A DNA stretch of 64,000 nt from Bradyrhizobium sp. 149 (GCF_023073915.1 NZ_JADPKK010000015.1:62001-126000), one strand, 5' to 3'. Counted from the stretch's first letter, positions 9,530-19,947 are shown. The notes: generated by a model from the letters alone, not told the origin. Translations and numbers: made by a program.

Positions 9530-11131
9530 GTGATGACAAACATCCACACCCTCACCCGCACCGATGACGCCGTCATCGTCGGCGGCGGCCTCGCCGGATT
9601 GTTCTGCGCGCTGAAGCTCGCGCCGCGGCCGGTGACGCTGATCTCGGCCGCGCCGCTCGGAGAGGGCGCGTCGTCCGCATGGGCGCAAGGCGGCATCGCC
9701 GCGGCGGTGGCGGAAGGCGATACGTCGGAAGCGCACGCCGCGGACACGGTTGCCGTTGGCGGCGGCATCGTCGACGAAGCTGTCGCACTGGGGATCGCCC
9801 GCGAGGCCGCACCGCGGATTGACGATCTTCTCGCCTACGGCGTGCCGTTCGACCGCGATCTCGAAGGCAGGCTCGCAGTCGGGCGCGAAGCCGCACACTC
9901 GGCGCGGCGCATCGTGCATGTGCGTGGCGATGGCGCGGGCGCCGCCATCATCGCGGCGCTGAGCGATGCGGTGCGGCGCACGCCGTCGATCCGATTGATC
10001 GAAGGTTTCGTCGCCGAAGCGCTGTTGACCGAGGACGGCGCCGTCACCGGCCTTCAATTGCGCGAAGCCGGCAATTTCGCCGCACAGCCGATCCTGCTCG
10101 CCGCGCGCACGGTGGTGCTCGCCACTGGCGGCATCGGCCATCTCTACGCCGTCACCACCAATCCGTGCGAGGCCAGCGGATCCGCCCTGGCAATCGCCGC
10201 ACGCGCGGGCGCGGTGGTTGCAGATCCCGAGTTCGTGCAGTTTCACCCGACTGCCATGATGGTCGGCCGCGATCCGGCGCCGCTGGCAACCGAGGCGTTG
10301 CGCGGCGAAGGGGCGACGCTGATCAACGGCAACGGCGAACGTTTTATGACGACGCTCCACCCGCTCGCCGAGCTCGCACCGCGCGACATCGTGGCCCGCG
10401 GCGTATTCGCCGAGATCGCGGCCGGGCGCGGCGCCTTCCTCGATGCGCGGCAGGCGCTGGGCGCGCGCTTCGCCGCAAGATTTCCAACAGTGTATGCGAG
10501 CTGCATCGCCGCCGGCATCGATCCCGCCACGCAGGCCATCCCGATCGCACCGGCGGCGCACTATCACATGGGCGGTATCGCGGTGGACGATCGCGGCCGC
10601 AGCTCGATCGACGGTCTCTGGGCCGGCGGCGAAGTGTCGTCCACCGGCGCGCATGGTGCCAATCGCCTCGCCTCGAATTCGCTGTTGGAGGCCGTGGTCT
10701 ACGCCGCGCGCATCGCCGACGACATCGCCGGTCGCGTCGTCCCCTCGCCAGCCCGCCTTTCAGACCTGGTGACGCCGCACAGCGGCGCGCCGGATGCTGC
10801 GGCCGTGACGCGGTTGCGGACGCTGATGGGTACGCATGTCGGCGTGATCCGCGATGGTGACGGGCTTGCGGACGCGATTCGCAGCTTCGCCGCGCTCGAA
10901 CGCGAGGCCACGAGCATCGCGGTCCGCAACATGGCAACGACAGCCCTGCTCGTGGCGGCCTCGGCCTGGAGCCGGCGCGAGAGCCGCGGCGCGCATTTCC
11001 GCTCCGACTATTCCGCGGACGCTCCCGCACTCGCGCAACGCACCATGACTGTGCTCACGGCGGCACGCGAGATCGCGGACGGACTGACCGAACGCTCGAC
11101 ATCGCGAACCGCACAACCCATGATCGCCTGA
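9530..11131 (+). CDS. nadB: L-aspartate oxidase
   Basis: FAD enzyme that oxidises L-aspartate to iminoaspartate, first step of de novo NAD synthesis. 533 aa. The dinucleotide motif [12 protein letters not shown] lies at the N-terminus, followed by [12 protein letters not shown]. Active-site and fumarate-reductase-like motifs are [24 protein letters not shown] and [20 protein letters not shown]. The start is either GTG at 9530 or the next codon, ATG at 9533; the Shine-Dalgarno (AAGG) is very close to both. It sits between nadA and nadC in one operon. Confidence 0.97.
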   Translation: MMTNIHTLTRTDDAVIVGGGLAGLFCALKLAPRPVTLISAAPLGEGASSAWAQGGIAAAVAEGDTSEAHAADTVAVGGGIVDEAVALGIAREAAPRIDDLLAYGVPFDRDLEGRLAVGREAAHSARRIVHVRGDGAGAAIIAALSDAVRRTPSIRLIEGFVAEALLTEDGAVTGLQLREAGNFAAQPILLAARTVVLATGGIGHLYAVTTNPCEASGSALAIAARAGAVVADPEFVQFHPTAMMVGRDPAPLATEALRGEGATLINGNGERFMTTLHPLAELAPRDIVARGVFAEIAAGRGAFLDARQALGARFAARFPTVYASCIAAGIDPATQAIPIAPAAHYHMGGIAVDDRGRSSIDGLWAGGEVSSTGAHGANRLASNSLLEAVVYAARIADDIAGRVVPSPARLSDLVTPHSGAPDAAAVTRLRTLMGTHVGVIRDGDGLADAIRSFAALEREATSIAVRNMATTALLVAASAWSRRESRGAHFRSDYSADAPALAQRTMTVLTAAREIADGLTERSTSRTAQPMIA

Positions 11132-11142
11132 CGGAGTCTGCC

Positions 11143-12021
11143 ATGATCACCCCGATCTCTCTGCTCTATCCCGACGCCTTCCTCTCCCCGCTCGCGATCG
11201 ACGAGGCCGTGCTGCGCGCGCTCGACGAGGATCTCGGCCGCGCCGGCGACATCACCTCACTTGCGACGATCCCCGACGCAACGAAGGCGCAAGCGATCCT
11301 GGTCGCACGGCAGCCCGGCGTGATCGCAGGCCTGCCGCTGGCGCTCGCGACCCTGCAAAAGCTCTCGCCCGACATCGACGTGCGCGCGCATGTTCGCGAC
11401 GCCGCGCGCCTCGCCCGAGGGCAGCACGTGCTGACGATCTCAGGCCCGGCGCGTGCTATTCTCACGGCGGAACGGACCGCGCTCAACTTCGTCGGCCGCC
11501 TGTCGGGCGTCGCGACACTGACGGCCGACTACGTCGCGCGCACCGAGGGCACGAAGATGCGGATCTGCTGCACGCGGAAAACCACGCCGGGGTTGCGCGC
11601 GTTGGAGAAATATGCGGTACGCTGCGGGGGTGGCTTCAATCACCGCTTCGGTCTCGATGACGCGATCCTGATCAAGGACAATCACATCGCGGTCGCCGGC
11701 GGCATCCGCCCCGTGCTGGAGCGCGCCCGCGCCCATGCCGGCCATCTCGTCAAGATCGAGATCGAGGTCGACACGCTCCCGCAATTGCGCGAGGTGCTCG
11801 ACACCGGCCTTGCCGATGCCGTGCTGCTCGACAACATGGACCTTGCGACCCTGCGCGAAGCCGTGAGGCTCAACGAGGGACGCCTCAAGCTGGAGGCCTC
11901 CGGCGGTGTCACCCTGGACTCGATCGCGGCCATCGCGGCGACCGGCGTCGACTACGCCTCATCCGGCGCGCTGACGCATTCGGCGCCGAATTTCGACTGC
12001 GCGCTGGATATAGAAGCGTGA
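11143..12021 (+). CDS. nadC: nicotinate-nucleotide pyrophosphorylase (quinolinate phosphoribosyltransferase)
   Basis: Converts quinolinate plus PRPP to nicotinate mononucleotide, CO2 and PPi. 292 aa, type II PRTase fold. Conserved segments are [77 protein letters not shown] and the C-terminal [12 protein letters not shown]. An ACGGAG site precedes the ATG. It is the last gene of the nad operon, 11 bases after nadB. Its stop codon is part of a small hairpin that also includes the stop codon of the convergent hydrolase gene. Confidence 0.97.
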   Translation: MITPISLLYPDAFLSPLAIDEAVLRALDEDLGRAGDITSLATIPDATKAQAILVARQPGVIAGLPLALATLQKLSPDIDVRAHVRDAARLARGQHVLTISGPARAILTAERTALNFVGRLSGVATLTADYVARTEGTKMRICCTRKTTPGLRALEKYAVRCGGGFNHRFGLDDAILIKDNHIAVAGGIRPVLERARAHAGHLVKIEIEVDTLPQLREVLDTGLADAVLLDNMDLATLREAVRLNEGRLKLEASGGVTLDSIAAIAATGVDYASSGALTHSAPNFDCALDIEA

Positions 12022-12037
12022 GCGGCTACCGCCGCTC
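12020..12037. terminator. hairpin over two convergent stop codons
   Basis: GAGCGGC-TACC-GCCGCTC is a perfect 7-bp stem with a 4-base loop. It contains two bases of the nadC TGA and the whole TAG of the opposing hydrolase gene; the two genes are only 4 bases apart. No T run follows on either strand, so it may slow RNA polymerase or protect both 3' ends rather than act as a classical terminator. Confidence 0.4.
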
Positions 12038-13492
12038 GGTCGCGCCCATCTCGGCGGAGCTCTTGGCCTGCTGGGTGAGCTCGGCGGAGAGCGCGGCGGT
12101 CTGCGCCGGGGTGCCCCAGCTCGGCTCCTCGCTGCCGTCGCCCCAGGCGCGCGGGCGATAGAAGGTGTGCACGCCGGTCTTGTACATCTTCTTCATCTCG
12201 GCGACCCAGGACGGCCGCACCCAGTATGCGTGATAGTGCGTGGACTTGCCGACCTCGGGCAGCCAGATCTGGCCGTCGAGCATGGCCTTCGAAATCTTCT
12301 TCGCACGCTCCCACATCTCGGGCTCGCGGATCACGTCGGCATTGTTGTCGCAGGCGAAGGTGAACTGGCAGGCGAGATGGCGGTGCTTGTTCTGATAGAC
12401 CGCGCCGCACACGGTATCCGGATATTTGCCGGAGAATACGCGGTTCATCACCACCTGCGCGACCGCCATCTGGCCGCGCACGGCCTCGCCGCGGGACTCG
12501 AAATAGACGGCTTCCGCGAGGCATTTTTCAGACTTCGCGCGCGACTTGTCGTCGAGTGCGAGCCGCTCCGCCGGCGATCTGGCGCGCTGGTTGTCGACGT
12601 TCACCTCACCCTTCGGCGCGACGCTCTCACCGCTTTCGATATCCTTCGCGATATCCTCCGTCGGCGGCGTCAGCGAGGCCGTCACCTTCAAGTCAGGGTC
12701 GGGCATCACGATCAGCGGCTCCGCGCCGGGCTGCCAGCTCTCGATGCTCTCGACGTTGCCGCCGAGCGAGGAGCTGCCGAAGAACAGGTTCGAGGTCTTT
12801 ATGCGGAATGGATCGCGCGGCGGTGCAGCCGGAATGGTGGCCTGCTTCAGCGCTTCCAGCGGTTGGAGCGCGAGCGAACGCGCAGCGTCGCTGGCTTGTG
12901 GCGCGTTGGTGTATTGCGGAAGGGGGGGCGCACGCAGCGCTTCCGCGAGCTCGGGATCGAGAGCGGCCGCGGACTCCGGCGACATTGCCTGTGGCAACGC
13001 GACGGTCTTGGCGCCGAACACCGAGCTGTTCGACGTTGCGGGATCTTCCTGCGCGGGCGCTGCCGTCGGCGCGCCCCCTTCGGGAGCCTGCGTCGGCGTG
13101 ATCGTTGCGAGGCGATCGCCCTTCATGGAGCGATCGACCCTGGGAAAATCGGCGGCCTGGTAGCGCGGCGGCGCCTGAAGCGCCGGATTACGGCTGATCG
13201 CGCCGGTGACGTCGCGGCCATCGAGGCTCGCGAGGCGAACCATCGTGCTCAGCGGAAGCGAAGTGCCGATCGGCCGGGAAAAACTGTAGGTGGCGAGCTG
13301 TATGGAGGACGCAGCAGAGAACACCTGCTTCTGCCAGCGCTCTGCGACGCCGGGTTGGCGCGCCAGCAGCGAGGCAATGTCCTGATAGCCGGTCTCTCTC
13401 GGCACCAATGCGAAGATGCAGAGACCGATGCCGAAGGACGCGAACCGCGCGCCCTTCGGATGGGTACGCAACAAAAACATCGATACGCTCAC
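12026..13492 (-). CDS. cell wall hydrolase, SleB family
   Basis: 488 aa. One N-terminal hydrophobic segment (about 15-30) anchors or exports the protein. About 300 residues of low-conservation Pro/Ala/Ser-rich sequence follow, then a C-terminal Hydrolase_2 (SleB-like lytic/amidase) domain from about 340: CLAEAVYFESRGE, GQMAVAQVVMNRV, YPDTVCGAVYQN, CQFTFACD and THYHAYWVRPSW. The catalytic Glu is expected in YFESRGE. Such proteins cleave peptidoglycan, and in non-sporulating alphaproteobacteria they are thought to act in wall remodelling. It is transcribed convergently with nadC. Confidence 0.9.
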   Translation of the reverse strand: MSVSMFLLRTHPKGARFASFGIGLCIFALVPRETGYQDIASLLARQPGVAERWQKQVFSAASSIQLATYSFSRPIGTSLPLSTMVRLASLDGRDVTGAISRNPALQAPPRYQAADFPRVDRSMKGDRLATITPTQAPEGGAPTAAPAQEDPATSNSSVFGAKTVALPQAMSPESAAALDPELAEALRAPPLPQYTNAPQASDAARSLALQPLEALKQATIPAAPPRDPFRIKTSNLFFGSSSLGGNVESIESWQPGAEPLIVMPDPDLKVTASLTPPTEDIAKDIESGESVAPKGEVNVDNQRARSPAERLALDDKSRAKSEKCLAEAVYFESRGEAVRGQMAVAQVVMNRVFSGKYPDTVCGAVYQNKHRHLACQFTFACDNNADVIREPEMWERAKKISKAMLDGQIWLPEVGKSTHYHAYWVRPSWVAEMKKMYKTGVHTFYRPRAWGDGSEEPSWGTPAQTAALSAELTQQAKSSAEMGATERR

Positions 13493-13824
13493 GCTACGCT
13501 TACGCTAGAAAAATCGAGCCGCAGTACATCCGTGCGATTCGATCTTTATCGTGAGTATCTAATTTAGGTTGCCGAGGCGTTAATCGGCGTTGCGCATGCA
13601 GCACACGCAAGCGATCGCAGGTGTTTTCACGGGGTGATGATGCGCGTTGGTAAACGCGCCCTCACGCGGCGAGGTAAACAATCGGTCAACGCGAATGGTG
13701 AAGGAACTCTTGCGCGCACGTATCGCTACGGGGCGCGCGCGGTTCCCTCCCCGACGGTGTGCTTCAAATGAAAGAGGCGGGGTTTTGCCCCACCTCTTTC
13801 GCACTCAACATTTCGACTCGTCGC
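13493..13824. other. intergenic region between ppdK and the hydrolase gene
   Basis: 332 bases without a gene. It contains the ppdK terminator hairpin (13770-13800) and, closer to 13492, the presumed hydrolase promoter, in which I recognise no specific site. Two GGTAAAC words occur about 22 bases apart near 13650-13680. Confidence 0.6.
13770..13800 (-). terminator. strong hairpin downstream of ppdK
   Basis: GAAAGAGG-c-GGGG ... CCCC-a-CCTCTTTC around a 5-base loop, located 25 bases past the ppdK stop. The trailing T run on the minus strand is short (CTCTTTCATTT), so termination is likely but not textbook. Confidence 0.75.
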
Positions 13825-16815
13825 TTATGCCTGGCTCGCGATCGCCTTGCCGAGCGCGGCTTGGGCCGCGGCGAGGCGGGCAATCGGGACGCGGTAGGGC
13901 GAGCAGGAGACGTAGTCAAGACCGATCGCGTGGCAGAAGGCGACGGAGGCGGGATCGCCGCCGTGCTCGCCGCAGATGCCGACCTTGAGCGAGGCGCGCG
14001 TCTTGCGGCCCCGTGCGACGCCGATCTTGACCAGCTCGCCGACGCCTTCCTGGTCGAGCGCGACGAAGGGATCGATCGGCAGGATGCCCTTGGACACATA
14101 GGTCCCGAGGAAGCTCGCGGCATCGTCACGGCTGATGCCGTAGGTCGTCTGCGTGAGGTCGTTGGTACCGAAGGAGAAGAACTCGGCACTCTCCGCGATC
14201 TCGGCCGCGAGCAGGCAGGCGCGCGGCAGTTCGATCATGGTGCCGACCTGATAGGTCAGCTTGGTGTTGGTGTCGCGCATCACCGCCTTCGCCGTGGCAT
14301 CGATACGCGCCTTGACGAGATCGAGCTCCATCTTGGTGGCGATCAGCGGCACCATCACCTCGAGGCCGACGGCCTTGCCGGTGCGCTTCTCGGCCTCGAC
14401 CGCGGCTTCGAAGATCGCACGCGCCTGCATCTCGGCAATCTCGGGGTAGGCGATCGCGATACGGCAGCCGCGGAAGCCGAGCATCGGATTGAACTCCGAG
14501 AGCTCGCGCGCGCGGTCAGCCAGGCGCCGCGGGTCGGTGTTCATGGCGCGCGCCACTTCCTCGACCTCGGCATGGGTGTGCGGCAGGAACTCGTGCAGCG
14601 GCGGATCAAGCAAACGGATCGTGACGGGCAGGCCCTTCATGATCTCGAACAGCTCGACGAAGTCGGCGCGCTGCATCGGCAGCAGTTTTGCCAGCGCAGC
14701 GCGGCGCGACTGCTCGTCCTCGGAGAGGATCATCTCACGCACCGTGCGGATGCGCGTCTCCTCGAAGAACATGTGCTCGGTGCGGCAAAGGCCGATGCCT
14801 TCCGCGCCGAACTTGATCGCGGTATGCGCGTCCTCCGGCGTGTCCGCGTTGACGCGCACGCCGATCTTGCGGACCTGGTCGGCCCATTTCATCAGCGTGC
14901 CGAACTCGCCGGACAGCTCAGGCTCGATCATCGGCATGCGGCCGGCGAGCACCTGGCCGAGCGAGCCGTCGATGGTGATGACGTCGCCGGTCTTGAAGGT
15001 GCGCGAGCCGATGCTCATGGTGCCGCGGCCGTAATCGACCCGGATGGTGCCGCAACCGGAGACGCAGGGTTTGCCCATGCCGCGCGCGACCACCGCAGCA
15101 TGCGAGGTCATGCCGCCGCGGGTGGTCAAAATGCCTTCGGCGGCGTGCATGCCGTGGATGTCTTCGGGGCTGGTCTCGATCCGGACCAGAATCACCTTGC
15201 GTCCGTCGGCCTGAAGCTTGGCCGCTTCGTCCGAGGAGAACACGATCTCGCCGGAGGCCGCACCCGGCGAGGCCGGCAGGCCGGTCGCGATCACGTCGCG
15301 CTTGGCGTTGGGATCGATCGTCGGATGCAGCAGCTGGTCGAGCGAGGCGGGGTCGATCCGCGTCACCGCTTCCTTCTTGGTGATCAGGCCTTCATTGGCG
15401 AGCTCGACCGCGATGCGCAGCGCCGCCTTGGCGGTACGCTTGCCGCTGCGGGTCTGGAGCATCCAGAGCTTGCCCTGCTCGACCGTGAACTCCATGTCCT
15501 GCATGTCGCGGTAGTGCTTCTCGAGCAGCGTGTAGATCCGCGTCAGCTCCTTGAAGGCCTCCGGCATCGCCGATTCCATCGACGCCTTGTCGGAGCCCGA
15601 GTCCTTTCGCGCTTCCTCGGTGATGTCCTGCGGCGTGCGGATGCCCGCCACCACGTCCTCGCCCTGCGCGTTGATCAGGAACTCGCCGTAGAGCTTGCTC
15701 TCGCCGGTCGAGGGGTTGCGCGTGAAGGCAACGCCGGTCGCCGAGGTCTCGCCCATGTTGCCGAACACCATGGCTTGCACGTTGACCGCAGTGCCCCAGG
15801 ATTCCGGAATGTCGTGCAGCCTGCGGTAGGTCACCGCGCGCGCGTTCATCCAGGATGAAAACACCGCGCCAATCGCGCCCCAGAGCTGGTCGTGGGGATC
15901 CTGCGGAAAATCCTTGCCGGTTTCGCGCGCAACCGCGTCCTTGTACTTGCCGACCAGATCGACCCAGTCGTCGGCGGTGAGATCCGTGTCGAGCGTGTAG
16001 CCCTGACTGTCCTTGAAGGTGTCGAGGATCTCCTCGAAATGATGATGCTCGAAGCCGAGCACCACGTCCGAATACATGGTGATGAAACGGCGATAGCTGT
16101 CATAGGCGAAGCGGCGATCGCCCGACAGTTCCGACAGCGCTTCCACGGTTTCGTCGTTGAGGCCGAGATTGAGCACGGTGTCCATCATGCCCGGCATCGA
16201 GGCGCGGCCGCCGGAGCGCACCGAAACGAGCAGCGGGTTCCTGGAATCGCCAAAGATCTTGCCGGTCAGCTTGCCGACATGGTCGAGCGCCTTCTCAACC
16301 TGCGACTGCAATTCCTTCGGGTAGGACTTGTCGTGCGCGTAGAAATAGGTGCAGACCGAGGTCGGGATGGTGAAGCCCGGAGGGACCGGCAGGCCGAGAT
16401 TGGCCATCTCGGCGAGGTTGGCGCCCTTGCCGCCGAGCAGGTCGCGCATCTCCGCCTTGCCCTCGGCCTTGCCGTCGCCGAACGTGAACACCCATTTGCC
16501 GGCCTTGGCCGTAACAGGCGCGGCCTTGGTAGGCGCAGCCTTGCTCGGTGCCGGCTTCACGGCGACCTTCGGCGCAACCGGCTTGGCCGCAGCCTTTGAA
16601 ACAGTCTTGGAAACGGTCTTGGGAACATTCTTGGAAACAGCCTTGGCGGCAGGCTTCCCAGCCGGCTTGGCAGTGGGCTTCACCGCGGCCTTGACCACCG
16701 GCTTCGAGACGCTCTTGGCAAGTGCCTTGCGGGCCGCCGGCGCGGCTTTCGTCTTGGCGGAGGACTTTGATTTCGCTGGTATTTTCGCTGGAATTTTCGA
16801 GGCGGCTTTGGCCAT
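13825..16815 (-). CDS. ppdK: pyruvate, phosphate dikinase with lysine-rich N-terminal extension
   Basis: Interconverts pyruvate + ATP + Pi and PEP + AMP + PPi. 996 aa from the ATG at 16815 (an in-frame start three codons earlier is also possible). The normal enzyme begins at about residue 107 (KWVFTFGDGKAEGKAEM, then GGKGANLAEM). The central phosphohistidine domain has GGMTSHAAVVARGMGKPCVSG, and the C-terminal PEP/pyruvate barrel has LGFRGCRI, GTMIELPRA, FFSFGTNDLTQ and ICGEHGGDP. The first 106 residues are an Ala/Lys/Pro/Val low-complexity tail with 25 lysines and no Asp or Glu, not part of the usual enzyme. The gene stands alone with a terminator hairpin after it. Confidence 0.96.
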   Translation of the reverse strand: MAKAASKIPAKIPAKSKSSAKTKAAPAARKALAKSVSKPVVKAAVKPTAKPAGKPAAKAVSKNVPKTVSKTVSKAAAKPVAPKVAVKPAPSKAAPTKAAPVTAKAGKWVFTFGDGKAEGKAEMRDLLGGKGANLAEMANLGLPVPPGFTIPTSVCTYFYAHDKSYPKELQSQVEKALDHVGKLTGKIFGDSRNPLLVSVRSGGRASMPGMMDTVLNLGLNDETVEALSELSGDRRFAYDSYRRFITMYSDVVLGFEHHHFEEILDTFKDSQGYTLDTDLTADDWVDLVGKYKDAVARETGKDFPQDPHDQLWGAIGAVFSSWMNARAVTYRRLHDIPESWGTAVNVQAMVFGNMGETSATGVAFTRNPSTGESKLYGEFLINAQGEDVVAGIRTPQDITEEARKDSGSDKASMESAMPEAFKELTRIYTLLEKHYRDMQDMEFTVEQGKLWMLQTRSGKRTAKAALRIAVELANEGLITKKEAVTRIDPASLDQLLHPTIDPNAKRDVIATGLPASPGAASGEIVFSSDEAAKLQADGRKVILVRIETSPEDIHGMHAAEGILTTRGGMTSHAAVVARGMGKPCVSGCGTIRVDYGRGTMSIGSRTFKTGDVITIDGSLGQVLAGRMPMIEPELSGEFGTLMKWADQVRKIGVRVNADTPEDAHTAIKFGAEGIGLCRTEHMFFEETRIRTVREMILSEDEQSRRAALAKLLPMQRADFVELFEIMKGLPVTIRLLDPPLHEFLPHTHAEVEEVARAMNTDPRRLADRARELSEFNPMLGFRGCRIAIAYPEIAEMQARAIFEAAVEAEKRTGKAVGLEVMVPLIATKMELDLVKARIDATAKAVMRDTNTKLTYQVGTMIELPRACLLAAEIAESAEFFSFGTNDLTQTTYGISRDDAASFLGTYVSKGILPIDPFVALDQEGVGELVKIGVARGRKTRASLKVGICGEHGGDPASVAFCHAIGLDYVSCSPYRVPIARLAAAQAALGKAIASQA

Positions 16816-16911
16816 AGCTTGCACACAACCTGCGAGAGGAATGGGTAATTGCGGGCCTTACACCACTTTGGGCAGGCCCGCGCAAGTCGAAGAGTTCCTT
16901 AGAATGAAGGC

Positions 16912-17067
16912 CTAGAGATGGAGCCACTTCAACAATCCGAGCCCGATCGCACCATTTATGATGAGAAAAATCGCGACGATCAGGTTCAGAAGGCGCGGCA
17001 TGATCAGGATGAGCACGCCCGCAAGCAGCGACAGGATTGGCGAGATGTGGGCGACGGTGATGTGCAT
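16912..17067 (-). CDS. DUF3096-like small membrane protein
   Basis: 51-aa protein read directly from the minus strand: MHITVAHISPILSLLAGVLI, then LIMPRLLNLIVAIFLIINGA, ending LKWLHL. It forms two hydrophobic helices separated by PRLLN, the pattern of DUF3096 proteins. An AAAG-rich stretch (CCGAAAGACAATTC) precedes the ATG at 17067. It lies between ppdK and the divergent DUF1236 gene. Function is unknown; probably an inner-membrane peptide. Confidence 0.82.
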   Translation of the reverse strand: MHITVAHISPILSLLAGVLILIMPRLLNLIVAIFLIINGAIGLGLLKWLHL

Positions 17068-17289
17068 GAATTGTCTTTCGGTGGGGTGGGACGAATCGCG
17101 GCCGGATCATAGCTGACCGGGTTCCGCGGGTAGAGACGCACCAGGAACGCTCGAGTTCCCGGCTCCGCGAAAACTGCCCGAAAATGCCACGAATGCGGCA
17201 GGCGTTTTCCGGAACATCGCGAAGACGCATGCATTGGCAACGGGTCGCGCAATCGGCGCTTCCTGAAAACCGTCTCGAAGGAGTTGCCC

Positions 17290-17643
17290 ATGCGGAACAG
17301 GATTCTTGCTCTTGCAACGCTCGCGGCCGCGATCGGCTCGCCCCTTGCGGCGCAGGCGCAAAGCGGCGTCACGGTGGGACGCGCGCCCGTCGTCGTCGAC
17401 AGCGGCCCGACCATTGCAGTCGAACAGCGGCCGGCTTTCCGCGACTATGTCGTCGAACAGCGTGTGCCGGCTTTCCGTATCCCGGATCGCGTGGTGGTCG
17501 GTGCCACCTTACCCGAAAGCGGCGTCACCTATTATGACGTGCCGCAACGTTTCGGCGCCACCACCTATCGCTACACCGTCGTAAACGGCGAGACCGTGCT
17601 GGTCGAGCCGCGCTCACGGCGCATCGTCGAGGTGATCGACTAG
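17290..17643 (+). CDS. DUF1236-family periplasmic protein
   Basis: 117 aa. The N-terminal signal peptide MRNRILALATLAAAIGSPLA ends near AQAQS. The mature part is rich in Val and Arg, with two related segments (VEQRPAFRDYVVEQ and VEQRVPAFRIPDRVVVG) and the DUF1236-type ending YRYTVVNGETVLVEPRSRRIVEVID. ATG at 17290 is preferred because AAGGAG lies 7 bases before it; an earlier in-frame TTG at 17284 would overlap that site. A strong terminator follows at 17716. The role is unknown; such proteins are often stress-associated and exported in Rhizobiales. Confidence 0.88.
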   Translation: MRNRILALATLAAAIGSPLAAQAQSGVTVGRAPVVVDSGPTIAVEQRPAFRDYVVEQRVPAFRIPDRVVVGATLPESGVTYYDVPQRFGATTYRYTVVNGETVLVEPRSRRIVEVID

Positions 17644-17715
17644 ACACGCGTTCAACTCGATGTCCGGCGCGTCACATCAATCAGGCTGGCGCGAGCAATG
17701 TTATCGGACATCAGG

Positions 17716-17751
17716 CCCCGCCCGGTCCTCCCCCCGCCGGGCGGGGTTTTT
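17716..17751 (+). terminator. rho-independent terminator after the DUF1236 gene
   Basis: Perfect 10-bp stem CCCCGCCCGG / CCGGGCGGGG with an 11-base loop, followed at once by TTTTT on the plus strand. Confidence 0.93.
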
Positions 17752-17775
17752 CGTGCATTCGTTGGGGCGCATTCC

Positions 17776-17844
17776 CGTGTCCCGGACGCGGCGCAGCGCG
17801 GTGCGCCGCAGAGCCAAGTGGCGCTGCGGTGCGTCCGGGGCACG
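17776..17844. repeat. palindromic intergenic repeat, CGTGTCCCGGACGC family
   Basis: Arms CGTGTCCCGGACGC (17776-17789) and GCGTCCGGGGCACG (17831-17844) enclose a GC-rich inner hairpin (GGCGCAGCGC...GCGCTGCGG). It fills the gap between the DUF1236 terminator and the glyS stop and probably also acts as the 3' hairpin of glyS. This style of repeat is common in Bradyrhizobium intergenic DNA. Confidence 0.75.
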
Positions 17845-17847
17845 AGA

Positions 17848-19947
17848 TCAATCCTGAATCTTCGAGAAATCCGCCACCGCGCGCGTGGCGCTGCGGATTT
17901 CGTTGAGCAGCTTCAGGCGGTTCTCGCGCACCTTCGCATCGTCGTCGTTGACCCGAACTTTCTCGAAGAACGCATCGACCGGCGGGCGCAGTTTAGCCAT
18001 CGCACTCATCGCAGCCGCAAAGTCTTCCTTACCGACGGCGGCACCGGCTTCCGCCTGCACCTCGCCGATCGCCTTAGCCAGCGCCTTCTCCTCGCCGAGA
18101 CCGTAGAGCGCAGGATCCGGCGTGCCGTCGAAGCTACGCTTGTCCTTCTTCTCCTCGATCGAGAGAATGTTACTGGCGCGCTTGATACCGGCGAGCAAGT
18201 TCTTGCCGTCGTCGGACTCGAGGAATTTGCCCAGCGCCTCGACGCGGCGGACGATCATCAGGAGATCATCCTGGCCGCCGAGCGCGAACACGGCGTCTAC
18301 GAGATCGTGACGCGCACCCTGCTCGCGGAGCTGGACCTTGAGGCGGTCGGCGAAGAAGGTGAGCAGATCGCTCGGGAGCTTCTGCGCATCCGCAGGTTTC
18401 ACCGACAAGCCAGCGAGCGCGGACGCAGCCACCTTCATCAACGACAGCCGAAGCGCATTCTCGACAATCAACCGGATCACGCCCAACGCTGCGCGACGCA
18501 ACGCGTACGGATCTTTCGACCCCGTCGGCTTCTCATCAATCGCCCAGAAGCCGACCAGCGTGTCGAGCTTGTCCGCGAGTGCCACCGCGACGCTGACCGG
18601 ATCGGTCGGCACCCGATCGGCGGGGCCTTGCGGCTTGTAGTGCTCCTCGCAGGCGACAGCGACGGAGGCATCCTCGCCTTGGGCCAGCGCGTAGTACTTG
18701 CCCATCAGCCCCTGCACTTCAGGGAATTCGCCGACGACTTCGGTCAGCAAATCCGCCTTCGCCAGATGCGCGGCGCGCGTCGCCTTGGCGACATCGGCGC
18801 CGACCAGCGGCGCGATCTCGGCGGCAAGGCGCTCGATCCGCTTGATGCGCACGGCCTGGGTGCCAAGCTTCTCGTGGAACACGATCTGCTCGAACTTCGG
18901 CAGACGATCCTCGAGCCTGGTCTTCAGGTCCGTCTCGTAGAAGAACTTTGCATCCGACAGACGCGGACGGATCACGCGCTCGTTGCCGGCGACGATGGTC
19001 TTGCCGCCGTCGGCCGCCTCGATATTGGCGGTGAGGACGAACTTGTTGGTCAGCTTGCCGGTCTTGGCATCCTTGACGACGAAGCACTTCTGGTTGTTGC
19101 GGATGGTGGCACGGATAACCTCGTCGGGAATCGCAAGATATTCCGCTTCGAACGATCCCATCATGACGACCGGCCATTCGACGAGACCGGAAACCTCGTC
19201 CAGCAGCACCTGGTCCTCGACCAGTTCGAACCCTTGCGCGAACGTCAGCTCCTTGGCATCGGCAAAGATGATGTCCTTGCGCGCCTGCGGATCGAGGATG
19301 ACCTTGGCCGCCTTCAGCTTCGCTTCGTAGTCCTCGAAGCGGCGCACTTGAATCGCAGCCGGCGCCATGAAGCGATGGCCGTAGGTGGTCTGGCCGGTCT
19401 CAATGCCGTCCACCGAGAATTTGACGACATCTGGCTCTTCGGTCTCCAGCCCGAACGTCGCGGTGATCGCGTGCAGCGGGCGCACCCAGCTCAGCGATCC
19501 CGGCTTGCCGGAGCGCGCGCCCCAGCGCATCGATTTCGGCCAGGGGAAGGTGCGGATGATGACGGGCAGTATCTCGGCGAGCACGTCGATCGCATCGCGG
19601 CCCGGCTTTTCGATCAGCGCAATGTAGAAGTCGCCCTTCGGGTCGCGCTGGATCTTGGCCTCGTCGAGCGATGTCAGACCCGTCGCTTTCAGGAAGCCCT
19701 GCACCGCCGCATCGGCCGCGCCGATTTTCGGTCCGCGGCGTTCGGTCTTCAGATCAGGCTGGCGCGCGGGGATGCCGTGCACGGTGAGCGCCAGACGGCG
19801 CGGGGTCGCGAAAGCTTTCGCACCTTCGTAGACCAGGCCTTCGGCAACGAGCTTGTCCGTGACCATGCGGCGCAGATCGTCCGCCGCCTTGGCCTGCATC
19901 CGCGCGGGGATCTCTTCGGAGAACAGTTCAAGCAAAAGATCGGGCAT
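17848..19947 (-). CDS. glyS: glycine--tRNA ligase beta subunit
   Basis: Beta chain of the bacterial alpha2-beta2 glycyl-tRNA synthetase, needed for tRNA binding. 699 aa, a normal length. It opens [18 protein letters not shown], the diagnostic start of GlyS. Further matches are [40 protein letters not shown]-like [17 protein letters not shown] and [16 protein letters not shown], with the C-terminal anticodon-binding DALR-like domain near 560-690. Its ATG overlaps the TGA of glyQ by one base (TGATG), implying translational coupling and equal subunit production. Confidence 0.97.
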   Translation of the reverse strand: MPDLLLELFSEEIPARMQAKAADDLRRMVTDKLVAEGLVYEGAKAFATPRRLALTVHGIPARQPDLKTERRGPKIGAADAAVQGFLKATGLTSLDEAKIQRDPKGDFYIALIEKPGRDAIDVLAEILPVIIRTFPWPKSMRWGARSGKPGSLSWVRPLHAITATFGLETEEPDVVKFSVDGIETGQTTYGHRFMAPAAIQVRRFEDYEAKLKAAKVILDPQARKDIIFADAKELTFAQGFELVEDQVLLDEVSGLVEWPVVMMGSFEAEYLAIPDEVIRATIRNNQKCFVVKDAKTGKLTNKFVLTANIEAADGGKTIVAGNERVIRPRLSDAKFFYETDLKTRLEDRLPKFEQIVFHEKLGTQAVRIKRIERLAAEIAPLVGADVAKATRAAHLAKADLLTEVVGEFPEVQGLMGKYYALAQGEDASVAVACEEHYKPQGPADRVPTDPVSVAVALADKLDTLVGFWAIDEKPTGSKDPYALRRAALGVIRLIVENALRLSLMKVAASALAGLSVKPADAQKLPSDLLTFFADRLKVQLREQGARHDLVDAVFALGGQDDLLMIVRRVEALGKFLESDDGKNLLAGIKRASNILSIEEKKDKRSFDGTPDPALYGLGEEKALAKAIGEVQAEAGAAVGKEDFAAAMSAMAKLRPPVDAFFEKVRVNDDDAKVRENRLKLLNEIRSATRAVADFSKIQD

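Noticed and set aside
13759..15858. A 699-codon frame on the plus strand opposite ppdK
   Set aside because: Shadow of ppdK codon usage; Arg/Leu/Asp-rich composition without domain or ribosome site.
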